A stretch of DNA of 64,000 nucleotides, from NCBI GenBank assembly GCA_964596115.1, contig CAZQRW010000001.1:1-64000 (forward strand). The letters are read 5' to 3'. The notes beneath the pieces were generated by a model, which saw nothing but the letters and a program-made list of their open reading frames with translations, searched no databases and had not been told where the DNA came from. This stretch comes from CAZQRW01 sp964596115. Lineage in GTDB: Bacteria > Hydrothermota > UBA3072 > B12-G15. Both the position numbers and the translations under genes were made by a program. This document shows, piece after piece, positions 7,357 to 16,400 of this stretch (its first letter is position 1; each line of letters opens with the position of its first letter).

Positions 7357-8409
7357 ATGAAAAATAAACTTCCTCCCATAGGGAAAATCACACCAGAGAT
7401 CTTTGAGGAACTTATTTTTCCTAATCTTGGTGCCAAAAGAGAAGAAGTAATCGTTGGCCCCCAGAATGGAGTAGACGTTGGAATATTGGAAATTGGCGAT
7501 AATGCGTATGCATTTACAACAGATCCTGTTTTTATAGTTCCAGAATATGGTTTTAAAAGGGCTGCCTGGTTCGCAATTCACATCCTTGTCTCTGATGTTG
7601 TAACAAGTGGGCTGAAGCCTTCCTTTCTATCCATCGATCTTAACCTTCCTATGGAAATAAACGAGAAAGAGCTTGAGGTAATGTGGCGTACTATACACGG
7701 GGAATGCGAGAAAATGGGCATAGCCATTATTTCAGGCCACACCGCACGATACGAGAATTGTCATTATCCTATGGTAGGTGGGGCTACGGTGGTGGCTTAT
7801 GGTAAAAAATCAGAGTATGTAAGTCCTAAATTTATTACGCCCGGTGATAAAATAATAATCACAAAAGGACCTGCAATAGAGGCATCTGGTATCTTTGCAG
7901 CTATGTTTCCTGAGAGGATTGAAAGAGTGTTTGGGAAAAAGACAAGACTGGAATCAGAAAAATTATTTTACCAGATGAGCGTATACAGTGATGCTATGAC
8001 TGCCATTAAAATTGGCGTGAGAGATAAAGGCGTTACCGCAATGCACGACGCTACAGAATGCGGAATAATTGGGGGTGTATTCGAAATTGCTGCTGCCTCA
8101 GGATTTGGTGCAATCCTTGAAAAAGAAAGGATCGTTATCAATGACTCTGCATTAAAAATATGTGAATATCTTGGGATTGACCCATATAAATCTATAAGTG
8201 AAGGAACCCTCATTTTAACTGCAAGGGAACCGTATGCAAAAGAAATAGTAAATGCATTTTCTAAAGAGGGTATACCTTCCTCTATATGTGGTGAGATAAC
8301 AAAAGAAAAGAATATATATTTACTAGATGCAGGTGTAAAAAGGGAGCTTGTTCATCCAAGGGTTGATCCATTCTGGGAGGCCTTCTACAGAGAGTTGAAA
8401 AAAAATTAA
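7357..8409 (+). CDS. HypE-like AIR synthase-related protein
   Basis: This 350-residue protein has the AIR-synthase/HypE fold signature: an N-terminal nucleotide-binding half with ADTDP-like residues (AFTTDPVFIVP, HILVSDVVTSGLKP), a central Gly-rich VGGATVVAYG, and a C-terminal half with MHDATECGIIGGVFEIA. True HypE ends with a conserved Cys that carries the cyanide ligand precursor; this protein ends DPFWEAFYRELKKN, so that function is not supported. No hydrogenase genes are nearby. It may be an ATP-dependent enzyme of unknown substrate related to archaeal-type 'hydrogenase maturation factor' proteins. The GNAT gene begins 1 bp after its stop. Confidence 0.75.
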   Translation: MKNKLPPIGKITPEIFEELIFPNLGAKREEVIVGPQNGVDVGILEIGDNAYAFTTDPVFIVPEYGFKRAAWFAIHILVSDVVTSGLKPSFLSIDLNLPMEINEKELEVMWRTIHGECEKMGIAIISGHTARYENCHYPMVGGATVVAYGKKSEYVSPKFITPGDKIIITKGPAIEASGIFAAMFPERIERVFGKKTRLESEKLFYQMSVYSDAMTAIKIGVRDKGVTAMHDATECGIIGGVFEIAAASGFGAILEKERIVINDSALKICEYLGIDPYKSISEGTLILTAREPYAKEIVNAFSKEGIPSSICGEITKEKNIYLLDAGVKRELVHPRVDPFWEAFYRELKKN

Positions 8410-8410
8410 T

Positions 8411-9214
8411 ATGACTAAAATAAGGTTATGTAAAAGGGAAGATAAAAAATATATAGATGATATCACTCAGCATACCTGGGAAGGGGGTGATTATCTTTCA
8501 AGTGTATTTGAAGAGTGGATAAATGATGGTTATTTCTATGTGGCCGTTGAAGGGGAGAGAGTAATAGGTACAGCAAAGCTAACAATACTACCTGAAAAGA
8601 CAGGCTGGCTTGAAGGATTAAGAGTCCATCCAGATTATAGAGGTAAGGGTATAGGTCGATTAATGAATGACTTTATGGTAGATAAGGCAAAAAAATTAAG
8701 AGATAAGGGAATAATTGATCTTATCGAATTTTCCACATACTATAAGAACATAGAGAGTCTACATATGGGTGAAAAATCAGGGTTTAAGATAGTAGAAAGA
8801 TTCTATGTTCTTGATAGAAAAAGAGGAGAAGAAATTAAAGAGCCAAAAAAGACGAAACTTACACTGAGTGATTTTGTGAATTATGGGGATTATATCCCTT
8901 CAGGCTGGAAGTTTGTAAAAAAAACAGAGGAGGGAATAAATTGGCTTCAAAGAAGGGCAAGACCATTTTTGGCAGAAAAATATAAATTCTACCTAACAGG
9001 GGAGGAACCCACGTTTTCAATTCTTGAATTGAGTGAGAGTTCGATAGATACCTATATTTCTTACCTTAATTTTCTCAGTAAAGAGACAGAAAATTATGAG
9101 CTAATGATACCTGAAAAATGGAGGAGTAAAATCTCCTTTTTGAGAGAGAAGGAATTCTTTTTCTGGGAAGAGCCAGAAGAACCAAATGTGTATATCCTGA
9201 GATATTACGATTAA
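8411..9214 (+). CDS. GNAT-family N-acetyltransferase
   Basis: The first 150 of 267 residues form a GNAT domain, with the acetyl-CoA pyrophosphate loop visible as VHPDYRGKGIGRLMND (about residues 75-90) followed by a long helix. The remaining 110 residues are a second, unassigned domain of charged alpha/beta character. The start ATG is 1 bp after the stop of the AIR-synthase-like gene, so the two are co-transcribed and probably coupled. The acceptor substrate is not deducible. Confidence 0.75.
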   Translation: MTKIRLCKREDKKYIDDITQHTWEGGDYLSSVFEEWINDGYFYVAVEGERVIGTAKLTILPEKTGWLEGLRVHPDYRGKGIGRLMNDFMVDKAKKLRDKGIIDLIEFSTYYKNIESLHMGEKSGFKIVERFYVLDRKRGEEIKEPKKTKLTLSDFVNYGDYIPSGWKFVKKTEEGINWLQRRARPFLAEKYKFYLTGEEPTFSILELSESSIDTYISYLNFLSKETENYELMIPEKWRSKISFLREKEFFFWEEPEEPNVYILRYYD

Positions 9215-9267
9215 AAGTTTTATTTTTGTATACCATTTCATCATAACGAGCGGGCAAGGGTGAATTT

Positions 9268-9288
9268 ACCCTGAGCCTGTCGAAGGGT
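9268..9288. repeat. REP-like palindromic intergenic repeat
   Basis: The core CCCTGAGCCTGTCGAAGGG is an imperfect palindrome whose outer five bases, ACCCT and AGGGT, pair. The same motif is a familiar dispersed intergenic repeat in many bacterial genomes and metagenome bins. The next 60 bases (GAACCTGAGTGCGGAGTAGC and CTCGCTTC) resemble the sequence that usually accompanies it. No transposase is present. Confidence 0.6.
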
Positions 9289-9354
9289 AGGATTTAATCT
9301 TGTGAGAGCGAACCTGAGTGCGGAGTAGCAATATCCTCGCTTCTCTTTCTATAT

Positions 9355-9461
9355 TTCTTCTACCTTGTCTTACCGTACAGGAGACCAAAAAGAAAAAAAT
9401 AAAATAAACTATACCTTCTTCTACCTTATCTATCGAGGAGACCAAGGAAAAAAATAAAAAA
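9355..9461 (+). repeat. imperfect tandem duplication upstream of gntR
   Basis: Two copies of a roughly 50-bp unit lie at about 9355-9408 and 9416-9461. Both start TTCTTCTACCTT and contain AGGAGACCAA followed by an A-rich AAAAAAATAAAA tail. The copies differ by a few substitutions and a small deletion. They sit between the REP-like repeat and the gntR promoter and could be the remains of a duplicated leader or terminator region. Confidence 0.55.
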
Positions 9462-9467
9462 ACCTCC

Positions 9468-9495
9468 TTGACAAATTGTATTATTGTATTATTAT
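9468..9495 (+). promoter_or_regulatory. gntR operon promoter
   Basis: TTGACA (9468-9473), a 16-bp spacer and TATTAT (9490-9495) form the promoter. The predicted transcription start lies only 2-3 nt before ATG 9505, and no Shine-Dalgarno sequence is present. The -10 region is embedded in the operator at 9476-9505. Confidence 0.55.
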
Positions 9496-9505
9496 TTTAA
9501 TACAA
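9476..9505 (+). promoter_or_regulatory. GntR-type operator over the promoter
   Basis: Two direct copies of TTGTATTA (9476-9483 and 9484-9491) are followed after 6 bp by the inverted copy TAATACAA (9498-9505). The arrangement covers the -10 box and the start of the gntR coding region. This is the expected position for an autoregulatory site bound by the YtrA-type regulator encoded immediately downstream. Confidence 0.55.
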
Positions 9506-9879
9506 TGTTTAAGAATAATATACCTATATATGTGCAAATATCTGATCTGATAAAAAAAAGGATTGTTCGAAACGAGTACATGCAGGTGCTGCCTACCGTA
9601 AGAGAACTTGCAATGGAGCTGAATGTAAATCCGAATACTGTAGCCCGTGCTTATAGAGAGCTTGAAAGGCAGGGCATTATTAAAACGAGGGTTGGAAGTG
9701 GTACTTCTGTGAACTCCAACAAGAAGGAAAATTTGAAGAAAGAACTTGTAATGGAGGCAGTTGAAAATTTTCTCCTTGCTTTAAGAGAGCTGGGTCTTGG
9801 AAGTAAAACAATTAAAAATTTATTGGAGGAGGTATATGATAGAGATAAAGAATCTGAGAAAACAATTTCCAGGGACTGA
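9505..9879 (+). CDS. GntR/YtrA-family transcriptional regulator
   Basis: The 124-residue protein has the short winged-helix layout of YtrA-type GntR regulators: PIYVQISDLIKKRIV, then a helix-turn-helix around LAMELNVNPNTVARAYRELE, then the wing and a short C-terminal dimerisation helix. YtrA proteins repress the ABC exporter operon they lead. An upstream TTG at 9484 would add seven residues (MYYYFNT) but falls inside the -10 box, so ATG 9505 is preferred. It overlaps the ATPase gene by 44 bp. The likely autoregulatory operator lies across its promoter. Confidence 0.85.
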   Translation: MFKNNIPIYVQISDLIKKRIVRNEYMQVLPTVRELAMELNVNPNTVARAYRELERQGIIKTRVGSGTSVNSNKKENLKKELVMEAVENFLLALRELGLGSKTIKNLLEEVYDRDKESEKTISRD

Positions 9880-10525
9880 TGCTATTGATGGTGTAACCCT
9901 GAATATCCCTGATGGAGTAGTCGTTGGTCTTGCAGGACCGAATGGTAGTGGGAAGACAACACTTCTTAAATTGATATTTGGGTTTCTTAGACCTTCCTAT
10001 GGCAAGGTCCTTGTGGATGGGGAAAAGCCTGGCTTCTGGACAAAGTCCATTGTTGCCTATACACCTGAAATTGATACACTTTACCACTGGATGGGGGTAA
10101 GAGAGATAATCGATTGGTATGCCAGTTTTTTTGAGGATTGGAACAATACCAAAGAAAAAGCATTAATTAAGATACTCAATATAGAAGAATGGAAAAAAGT
10201 AGGGGAACTTTCAAAGGGTTTCAGAACTAGACTTAAACTTCTCCTTTCCCTATCGCGGGATGCAAAAATATTCCTTCTCGATGAACCCCTTATGGGTATA
10301 GATCCTTCCTCGCGAGAAAAAATTGAGAAGGCAATTCTTGGTTCGATTTCGGGAAAAGAGATTGTTATTTTTTCTACCCATATTGTTAAAGAGGTTGAGA
10401 AGATTTTTGATAAAGTAATTTTTCTTAAGAAAGGTGAAATAGCTATATATGATGATGCAGATACCCTAAGAGAAAAATATGGAAAAGGGATAGAGGAAAT
10501 TTTTAAGGAGGTTTTCAATGATTAA
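9836..10525 (+). CDS. ABC transporter ATP-binding protein, YtrB-type
   Basis: The 229-residue ATPase has Walker A GPNGSGKT at residues 34-41, a signature-like LSKGFRTRLKLLLSL (LSKGF in place of LSGGQ, as in YtrB-type proteins) and Walker B IFLLDEPLMGIDP. The start is ATG 9836, since GGAGGAGG lies 4 bases upstream; a longer frame from 9797 has no ribosome site. It overlaps gntR by 44 bp and the permease gene by 8 bp. It should energise the membrane protein encoded next, probably an exporter linked to envelope stress or nutrient signals sensed by the GntR protein. Confidence 0.85.
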   Translation: MIEIKNLRKQFPGTDAIDGVTLNIPDGVVVGLAGPNGSGKTTLLKLIFGFLRPSYGKVLVDGEKPGFWTKSIVAYTPEIDTLYHWMGVREIIDWYASFFEDWNNTKEKALIKILNIEEWKKVGELSKGFRTRLKLLLSLSRDAKIFLLDEPLMGIDPSSREKIEKAILGSISGKEIVIFSTHIVKEVEKIFDKVIFLKKGEIAIYDDADTLREKYGKGIEEIFKEVFND

Positions 10526-11225
10526 ACTTCTATATAAAGAATTCCAGGATGACAGAAATTGGATTATTGGACTTTTTTCTTTTGGTATTGGGATTAATAT
10601 AATCCTCTTGCTAACAAAGGCAAGGCCTATTATAATGGTTCCTGTCTCTTTGTCCTTCACATTTCAACCCGTTTTTCTATACGCTTTTTTAAAGCCCTTT
10701 TTTATGTTTAAGGATGAATGGAATAGAAATACGATCTATACACTCCTTTCTCTGCCGGTGAAGGGATATGAGATTATCCTCTCAAAGGTAGTTGTTATTA
10801 TGGCAGAGTTATTTGTTTATTTACTCGTCATAATGGTCATACCCTACCTTTTTACACTGGCAAAAATGGGTACAATCTATGGCGTTACATTTGCAGAATT
10901 GATGAAGATCTGGATATACACATCTTTTGTAACAATTATGGTTATTCCTTTTTCAACATTTTCATATATTACTGGAAGGTTAAGTCCTAAACTAAAGGGA
11001 TTGACGACATTTTTTGTTTTTATAGGTACAGGAATAATATTTAGATTTGTGTTACCCCTCCTCAATGGAATATTCAGGACAGTACCAAAATTACGGATAA
11101 GCATAGAAATGATTGGAAATTACGAGAGTCATACGATACCTATGGCATGGTTCTATTCAACACTTCTTTTTGGCGCTATTTTGCTTTGGGCGAGTTCTAA
11201 AATAATAGAGAAAGTGGAGGTATAA
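10518..11225 (+). CDS. ABC-2-type permease
   Basis: This 235-residue membrane protein has about six hydrophobic segments and the ABC-2 pattern, including an early DEWNRNTIYTLLSLPVKGYE loop that usually contacts the ATPase. AAGGAGG within the end of the ATPase gene serves its ATG 10518, and the genes overlap by 8 bp. Together with the preceding ATPase it should form a half-size-type exporter. The substrate is unknown. Confidence 0.8.
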   Translation: MIKLLYKEFQDDRNWIIGLFSFGIGINIILLLTKARPIIMVPVSLSFTFQPVFLYAFLKPFFMFKDEWNRNTIYTLLSLPVKGYEIILSKVVVIMAELFVYLLVIMVIPYLFTLAKMGTIYGVTFAELMKIWIYTSFVTIMVIPFSTFSYITGRLSPKLKGLTTFFVFIGTGIIFRFVLPLLNGIFRTVPKLRISIEMIGNYESHTIPMAWFYSTLLFGAILLWASSKIIEKVEV

Positions 11226-11226
11226 G

Positions 11227-12006
11227 ATGAGATTTTTTTTCTTTTTACCTTTTATTCTTATTGGTTCAACTATGAAGGATTGTGATCTTGTTTCAATACG
11301 AGTAAATGGTAACGAAAAGGGTAGTATAACAGTTGAAAGGTATATTATTTACAAAGAAGACTCTCTTTCGGTGAAGCCATTGAACAACAGAGATTTCTTT
11401 GTTCATGTCAAGAACATAAATGGAAGGGTAGATATTCAGAAATCAAAGGATGACAGCGTGCGCCTCAAATACGAGGTAAAAAAGAGAAAGAAATCCAAAA
11501 TTTTTGGGGATAAATTTAAGGTAAAACAGTCTGCTTCCAGTAGAGGAATTGACTTTACTGTTGAAAAATCGAAGAACTATGTCGTTAACATCACATTAAA
11601 AATCCCAGAAATAGGGAAATTAGAAACGGAAAGTGTGAATGGTTCTATCAGTTTTGATGGAGATGTGGATAAGTGTAATTTATCTACTACGAATGGCACT
11701 ATTAGTATCAATGGCAAGGGGCAGTTTTTTGTCAATACCGTTAACGGTAGTATTTCAGGGGATATTATTCCTACAAATAACTCAGAGTTTAAGACTGTAA
11801 ATGGGGGTATAGGTATCTCATTAATTGGTGATGATCTAAGTGTTTCTGCAAGCGTAATAAATGGTGTGCTTCAGATCAGTGGTTTTGACAAGGTCGATAA
11901 AAAGGGCAGATGGACAATGAAAAAGGCAGAGGCAATCGTAGGGAATGGGAAAATAAATGTTAAAGTTGCATCAACAAATGGAGCGATCTATATTAAAAGG
12001 AGGTAA
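11227..12006 (+). CDS. DUF4097-type beta-helical envelope protein
   Basis: The 259-residue protein has an N-terminal hydrophobic export signal (MRFFFFLPFILIGS) and then the repetitive 'VNGSI' beta pattern of DUF4097 proteins: VNGSISFDG, TTNGTISING, VNGSISGD, VNGGIGIS, and TNGAIYIKR near the end. Such proteins often sit beside small ABC exporters or sigma/anti-sigma pairs. It begins 1 bp after the permease stop with GGAGG upstream. It is probably a periplasmic or cell-surface right-handed beta-solenoid; the function is unknown. Confidence 0.7.
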   Translation: MRFFFFLPFILIGSTMKDCDLVSIRVNGNEKGSITVERYIIYKEDSLSVKPLNNRDFFVHVKNINGRVDIQKSKDDSVRLKYEVKKRKKSKIFGDKFKVKQSASSRGIDFTVEKSKNYVVNITLKIPEIGKLETESVNGSISFDGDVDKCNLSTTNGTISINGKGQFFVNTVNGSISGDIIPTNNSEFKTVNGGIGISLIGDDLSVSASVINGVLQISGFDKVDKKGRWTMKKAEAIVGNGKINVKVASTNGAIYIKRR

Positions 12007-12008
12007 AG

Positions 12009-12509
12009 ATGTTTCTCTTACTTTTTTCTTTGAGTAATCTTTTCTTGCGCATAAATATCAGTGGTGATAGCACAAATGGTTATATCCAGGTTCCTGTAGA
12101 AATGGCTCAGCTTGGGATCAGTATGACTGATAGTAATGCAGGAAAAGAGATAAAAATTGATACAGATTCCATTGTTAAATTGATAAAAAAATATGGGGAA
12201 AATAAGCCTATTCTAACAATTGAGAATAATAATGAGAAAATTGTAATGATTGGAATCGAAGCGAGTAGCATATGCCTTGGGAATAAAGAGCCAGAAAAGA
12301 TAATAATCATTGTAAGGAAGGATAAAGAAGAGACGAAGGTCACAATGCCAATCTGGTTTATGGATGTAGTGACAGATTTTATTGGTCCATTTAATAATGA
12401 AGATAAGGATGAAAATTTTAAGGAAATAATAAAGAACGTAAAAAGGAAATTCGAAATGGTAAACCTTAAAGAAAGGGATGGTGAAAGCATAAGAATTCTG
12501 TTTGAATAA
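12009..12509 (+). CDS. hypothetical exported protein
   Basis: I do not recognise this 166-residue protein. It starts with a signal-like segment (MFLLLFSLSNLFL) and continues as a charged soluble domain (IDTDSIVKLIKKYGENKPIL, then Lys/Glu-rich helices). AAGGAGG overlaps the stop codon of the preceding DUF4097 gene, so it is the last gene of the gntR operon. Its neighbour suggests a periplasmic partner of the DUF4097 protein, but nothing in the sequence proves that. Confidence 0.6.
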   Translation: MFLLLFSLSNLFLRINISGDSTNGYIQVPVEMAQLGISMTDSNAGKEIKIDTDSIVKLIKKYGENKPILTIENNNEKIVMIGIEASSICLGNKEPEKIIIIVRKDKEETKVTMPIWFMDVVTDFIGPFNNEDKDENFKEIIKNVKRKFEMVNLKERDGESIRILFE

Positions 12510-12540
12510 TATTAATTGGATTGATTTTAATAAATGATGT

Positions 12541-13434
12541 CTACTTTTCGATTCTTATGATTCTACTGCCGATAGGATAGGGTGAAAATTTACATTTTGA
12601 TGGTCTTACCTCAAGATCTATTATCTTGTATATAATGGAATCAGGTTTAATTTCGCACATAATACCTTCGCCCTTGCCGCTTTCAGAGTAGGTCCCGAAG
12701 GAAAAATTTCCCAGGGAAAAGACGACCAATTTTTTCTTATAGATTTCTTCTCCCTGTAAGGTATGTGGGTGGTGGCCGTACACAAAGTCCGCCCCTGTAT
12801 CGATTGCCAATTTTGCAATCCTTTTCTGATAGCTTTTTGCTGAATCAAGAAGCTCTTCTCCCCAATGAAAGGCAACCGCTAAAAAATCGAAAGAGTCCCT
12901 GTATGTTTCTATATCACTTTTTATATACCTTTCGTTTCCATAGGCAGTACCTGCTTTATTTTTACCTGCCCAGAAAGAAGAAGGAAATGTGAGGGAGTAT
13001 GCCAATACACCTATCCTATATCCATTGATAATAAAATGCATGGGTTCCCTTGCTTTAAATATATTCATTCCAGCGCCTGTGTGTTTTATATTATATCTGT
13101 CAAGTAATTGCAGAGTAGATTTTAATCCTGTAATACCGAAGTCCATAATATGATTATTTGCAATAGTAACCCCTCCAATACCACCTTTTTTTATGTATTT
13201 TGTATAGGAGGTATCTATATGGAATACATACTTCTTTAACGAATCGGGATTCCCAGTATTCGTAATAGGGGATTCAAGATTTACAATGACAATATCAGCA
13301 GAATCAATTAAAGTTTTAATCCCCAGGAAAGGTTTATAGGGGCTTTTCTTTAGGATGGGTTTCAATCTATGAGCCGGTAAAAAATCCCCCAGAAATAAAA
13401 TCCTTATAGATTGTAGGATAAGGAATATTAAAAT
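12541..13434 (-). CDS. CapA-like metallophosphatase-fold protein, ATT start
   Basis: The family landmarks of CapA/PgsA (poly-gamma-glutamate synthesis accessory) are present: ILFLGDFLPAHR, VNLESPITNTG, ANNHIMDFG, AVAFHWGEE and GHHPHTLQG, which supply the metal ligands. The first canonical start in frame (TTG 13365) would remove the first motif with its metal-binding Asp. The frame is open upstream, and GGAGGT (13446-13441) lies 6 nt before ATT at 13434, one base after the tamB stop. I therefore place the start at ATT 13434, giving 297 residues with a short hydrophobic N-terminus. It is the last gene of the che-like operon. It is probably a periplasmic hydrolase or capsule factor; substrate unknown. 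Confidence 0.75.
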   Translation of the reverse strand: MLIFLILQSIRILFLGDFLPAHRLKPILKKSPYKPFLGIKTLIDSADIVIVNLESPITNTGNPDSLKKYVFHIDTSYTKYIKKGGIGGVTIANNHIMDFGITGLKSTLQLLDRYNIKHTGAGMNIFKAREPMHFIINGYRIGVLAYSLTFPSSFWAGKNKAGTAYGNERYIKSDIETYRDSFDFLAVAFHWGEELLDSAKSYQKRIAKLAIDTGADFVYGHHPHTLQGEEIYKKKLVVFSLGNFSFGTYSESGKGEGIMCEIKPDSIIYKIIDLEVRPSKCKFSPYPIGSRIIRIEK

Positions 13435-13435
13435 G

Positions 13436-16400
13436 TTAGTACCTCCATTTAAAATTTAGAAGTACCCTTCTATTGCCAAACATATCCTCACCCGCATATA
13501 CGCTTCCCCATCGGGAAAACCTATATTCAAATGTATATTCCATACGTGGATAAGGTGAAACCTCAGTCCCAATTTTCACAAAAATACTCTTTGTAATATA
13601 TTTTCCAACACTAAGTCGGTATCCCCTGCTTTTTTCAATATCAAAGACATCAAGTCCAAATTTCTCCTTAAACTTTTCCGCCAGCGCCCTTCGGGCAAAA
13701 TAATTAAATGCTGTATTGGTTATAGCATCCTCTACCGAACTCAGGGAAGCAAGTTCATCCCAGGAGAGATTTAAACCCAAAAGGGCAATTATTTCTGATG
13801 AAGAGTGAGGTGGTTTTGAGTATAGTGAAAAATTTGGGTGCCTCATCGTTCCACTAACATTCAAAAAAATAGAATCCCCCTCTGTTGTAACTGTCCTTGA
13901 AAGCAAGTCAAGCTTTGGATCTATTACGGGAGTGTTATTGAATTCGAATGTTCCTCTTAAGACATCAAAATCCTTGTAGTAATAATAAAATTTCCCCCTT
14001 TTTGTCTCCATTTTTCCTGATAGCAAAAGATCACCCCAATTGTAAAATATCTTCATTTTTCCACCCATCTCTAAATTTGCATTTTCATTTTTTAACCAAA
14101 TATTGTTATTTGTAGCATCTACTGTAAGATCAAGGTAAAGATTATTTAGGCCTTTGCTTCCAACTGGTTGTGATTTAAACGGTATACTTATTGTTGCTTC
14201 CCCAACATTAATATTGCCGAATATCATAGTCCCTCGAGTGCCTGATTTTACCGTTAAATTTCCATCTATGATGCTATTTATATAATTATAATTAACAAAA
14301 GTATTTTTGAGGTTTGTTGAAATTTTATACGAATGCTTGGCAAGATTAATAGAACCATTTGCCTCAACCTCTCCTTCCCCTATAATACCTTTAATGCCAA
14401 TTAGATTTATTTCCCTTCCTTTAAATGATACAGTACCATTGAGATTCCCTATTTTTATTCCAGTTCTGTTTTCAATTACGGTCATATTTCTAATATTAAT
14501 GCTTCCATCAAGTGATGGAAAATTAATTGTATGTTTCACCGTAATATCTCCTGATATGTTACAGGATTTGGGACTCACATATTTATCAAAAAAAGAAATT
14601 ATCCAAACGCCAGCCCCTCTTATATGGGCATTCACATTTATTGATTTGTCGATAGGTGAGAAATATCCATAGATTTTAGTTTTATTATTGTTATCGAATA
14701 TAGTCAAATTATCTATATTTACCTTTCCTTTTGATATCATAGAAACAAGAAAAATAGAATCCCCATAAGTAAATCTTCCACCAAGCTGTTTTCCTTTTGC
14801 AAATAGCCTAAATTTAGGAGCAAGAATGCTTCCACTGATGTGACCCACACCGTTGATGTTGCCTGTTAGAGGAGTCCCAAAAAATGTCGAAAATCTTTCC
14901 AGCCTAAGGTTAGTTACAGCTAAGTCCCCATTCAATTGTCCATTTGTTTTTGTTGTTATTGATGCAGAAAAATTAAAATTGTGATTGTCAGACATATTAA
15001 AATTCGTCATATTCAGTTTATTTTTTAAAATTATCCTTGTCGGGGAGGAAAGAATGATCGTATCCCCAGGGATCTCCAGGCTCAATTCCTTTAATGAGAA
15101 GGCTAAAGAATCAAAATCAAAATCTGTAAGGAATCTTAATTTTCCCTTGCCTGATTTTATCAATCCACGTGCTGATAATTGGTTATTGTCTATATCGGCT
15201 GAAACATAAGATATCGAGGATGATAAATTTTTCCATCTTATATTTTGGAGATAGGTATCGATGTGACCTCGTGGAGGAAACAGAGAGGAAAGTTCGATGT
15301 TACCTCCAAGATATTCAAAACTAATTGTTTTACTTTTCCCCTTTTCTATCCAGTATATTCCAGACAGCCCTGAAGGCGATAACTTGGCTTCGATTCCAAT
15401 TAATCCTGAATCAAGAGGAGCGAATCTACTAAATGGAGGTATTTCAAGATTTTTACAGATGAGCAAACCATTTCCTTTGAAATCTTTTCTGCTTATTACG
15501 AGTTTTGACTCAATGTTACCGGAAGGTGAGATTATTTTGAAGTTTTTTACATATAGGGACTCTCCTAAACCCTTGACTTCAAGATTTAATTTACTCAAGG
15601 GATAATGCTCAATAAATCCATTAAGATTTCCTGTAAGGGAAAATTCACTTAATTTTTTATACGAGATGTCTATTTTCCCATATAAATTAGAAGAGGGTAA
15701 AGATTTTAATAGGGCATTGAGATTTAGGTTATCAAGATTTAGAGAAGCATCTACTCTTTTGTTTAAAGAAATTGTACCATTTAAACCATTACTGTCAAAA
15801 GAAATAAATGTAGCAAAGTTTTTATCTGTCTTACCGGAGAATCGAAGTGAATCCAATGAATAATTTTCATATTTTACAAATTTAGAACTACCCTTGAATT
15901 CATATTTTTTTCCGTATTTATTTAATGAAATTAATACATTGCCTTCAAGATTTCTTCCTGTGAAAAAATTAAGTATAGAAAGATCAATATTTCCCATTAC
16001 GTAGAAACTATCTATATTTCCCTTTGCTGAGATAACAGTATTACCTGACCGTATATTATAAATATTAAAAAATGCCGTTGTCTTTGTAAATGATACATCA
16101 CCTTTAATTTGTTTAACATTGATAGAATCAAGATAACCATTCATGTTTTTGATGCTGAGATTTAATTCTTTCCCAGTAGAGATAGCAGAAACCATTCCAT
16201 TAATACGGAGGATATGGGATTCAAATTGTAATTTTCCGTTAACAATGGTTATTTCTCCTATACTAAATTTAGTTGGTAGTGACCAACTTTTTCTTTCCTT
16301 CTTTTTATTTTTGCCTTTGGTATATTTATATTTAATTCCATCAATTGAGATATTCTTGATTTTCCGTTTTACAATAGTCGGAAGATAATGAGCAGAAAAA

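Noticed and set aside
7357..8409. True HypE and a hydrogenase locus
   Set aside because: The C-terminal cysteine of HypE is absent and no hydrogenase subunit is present; the HycI-like gene is 38 kb away.
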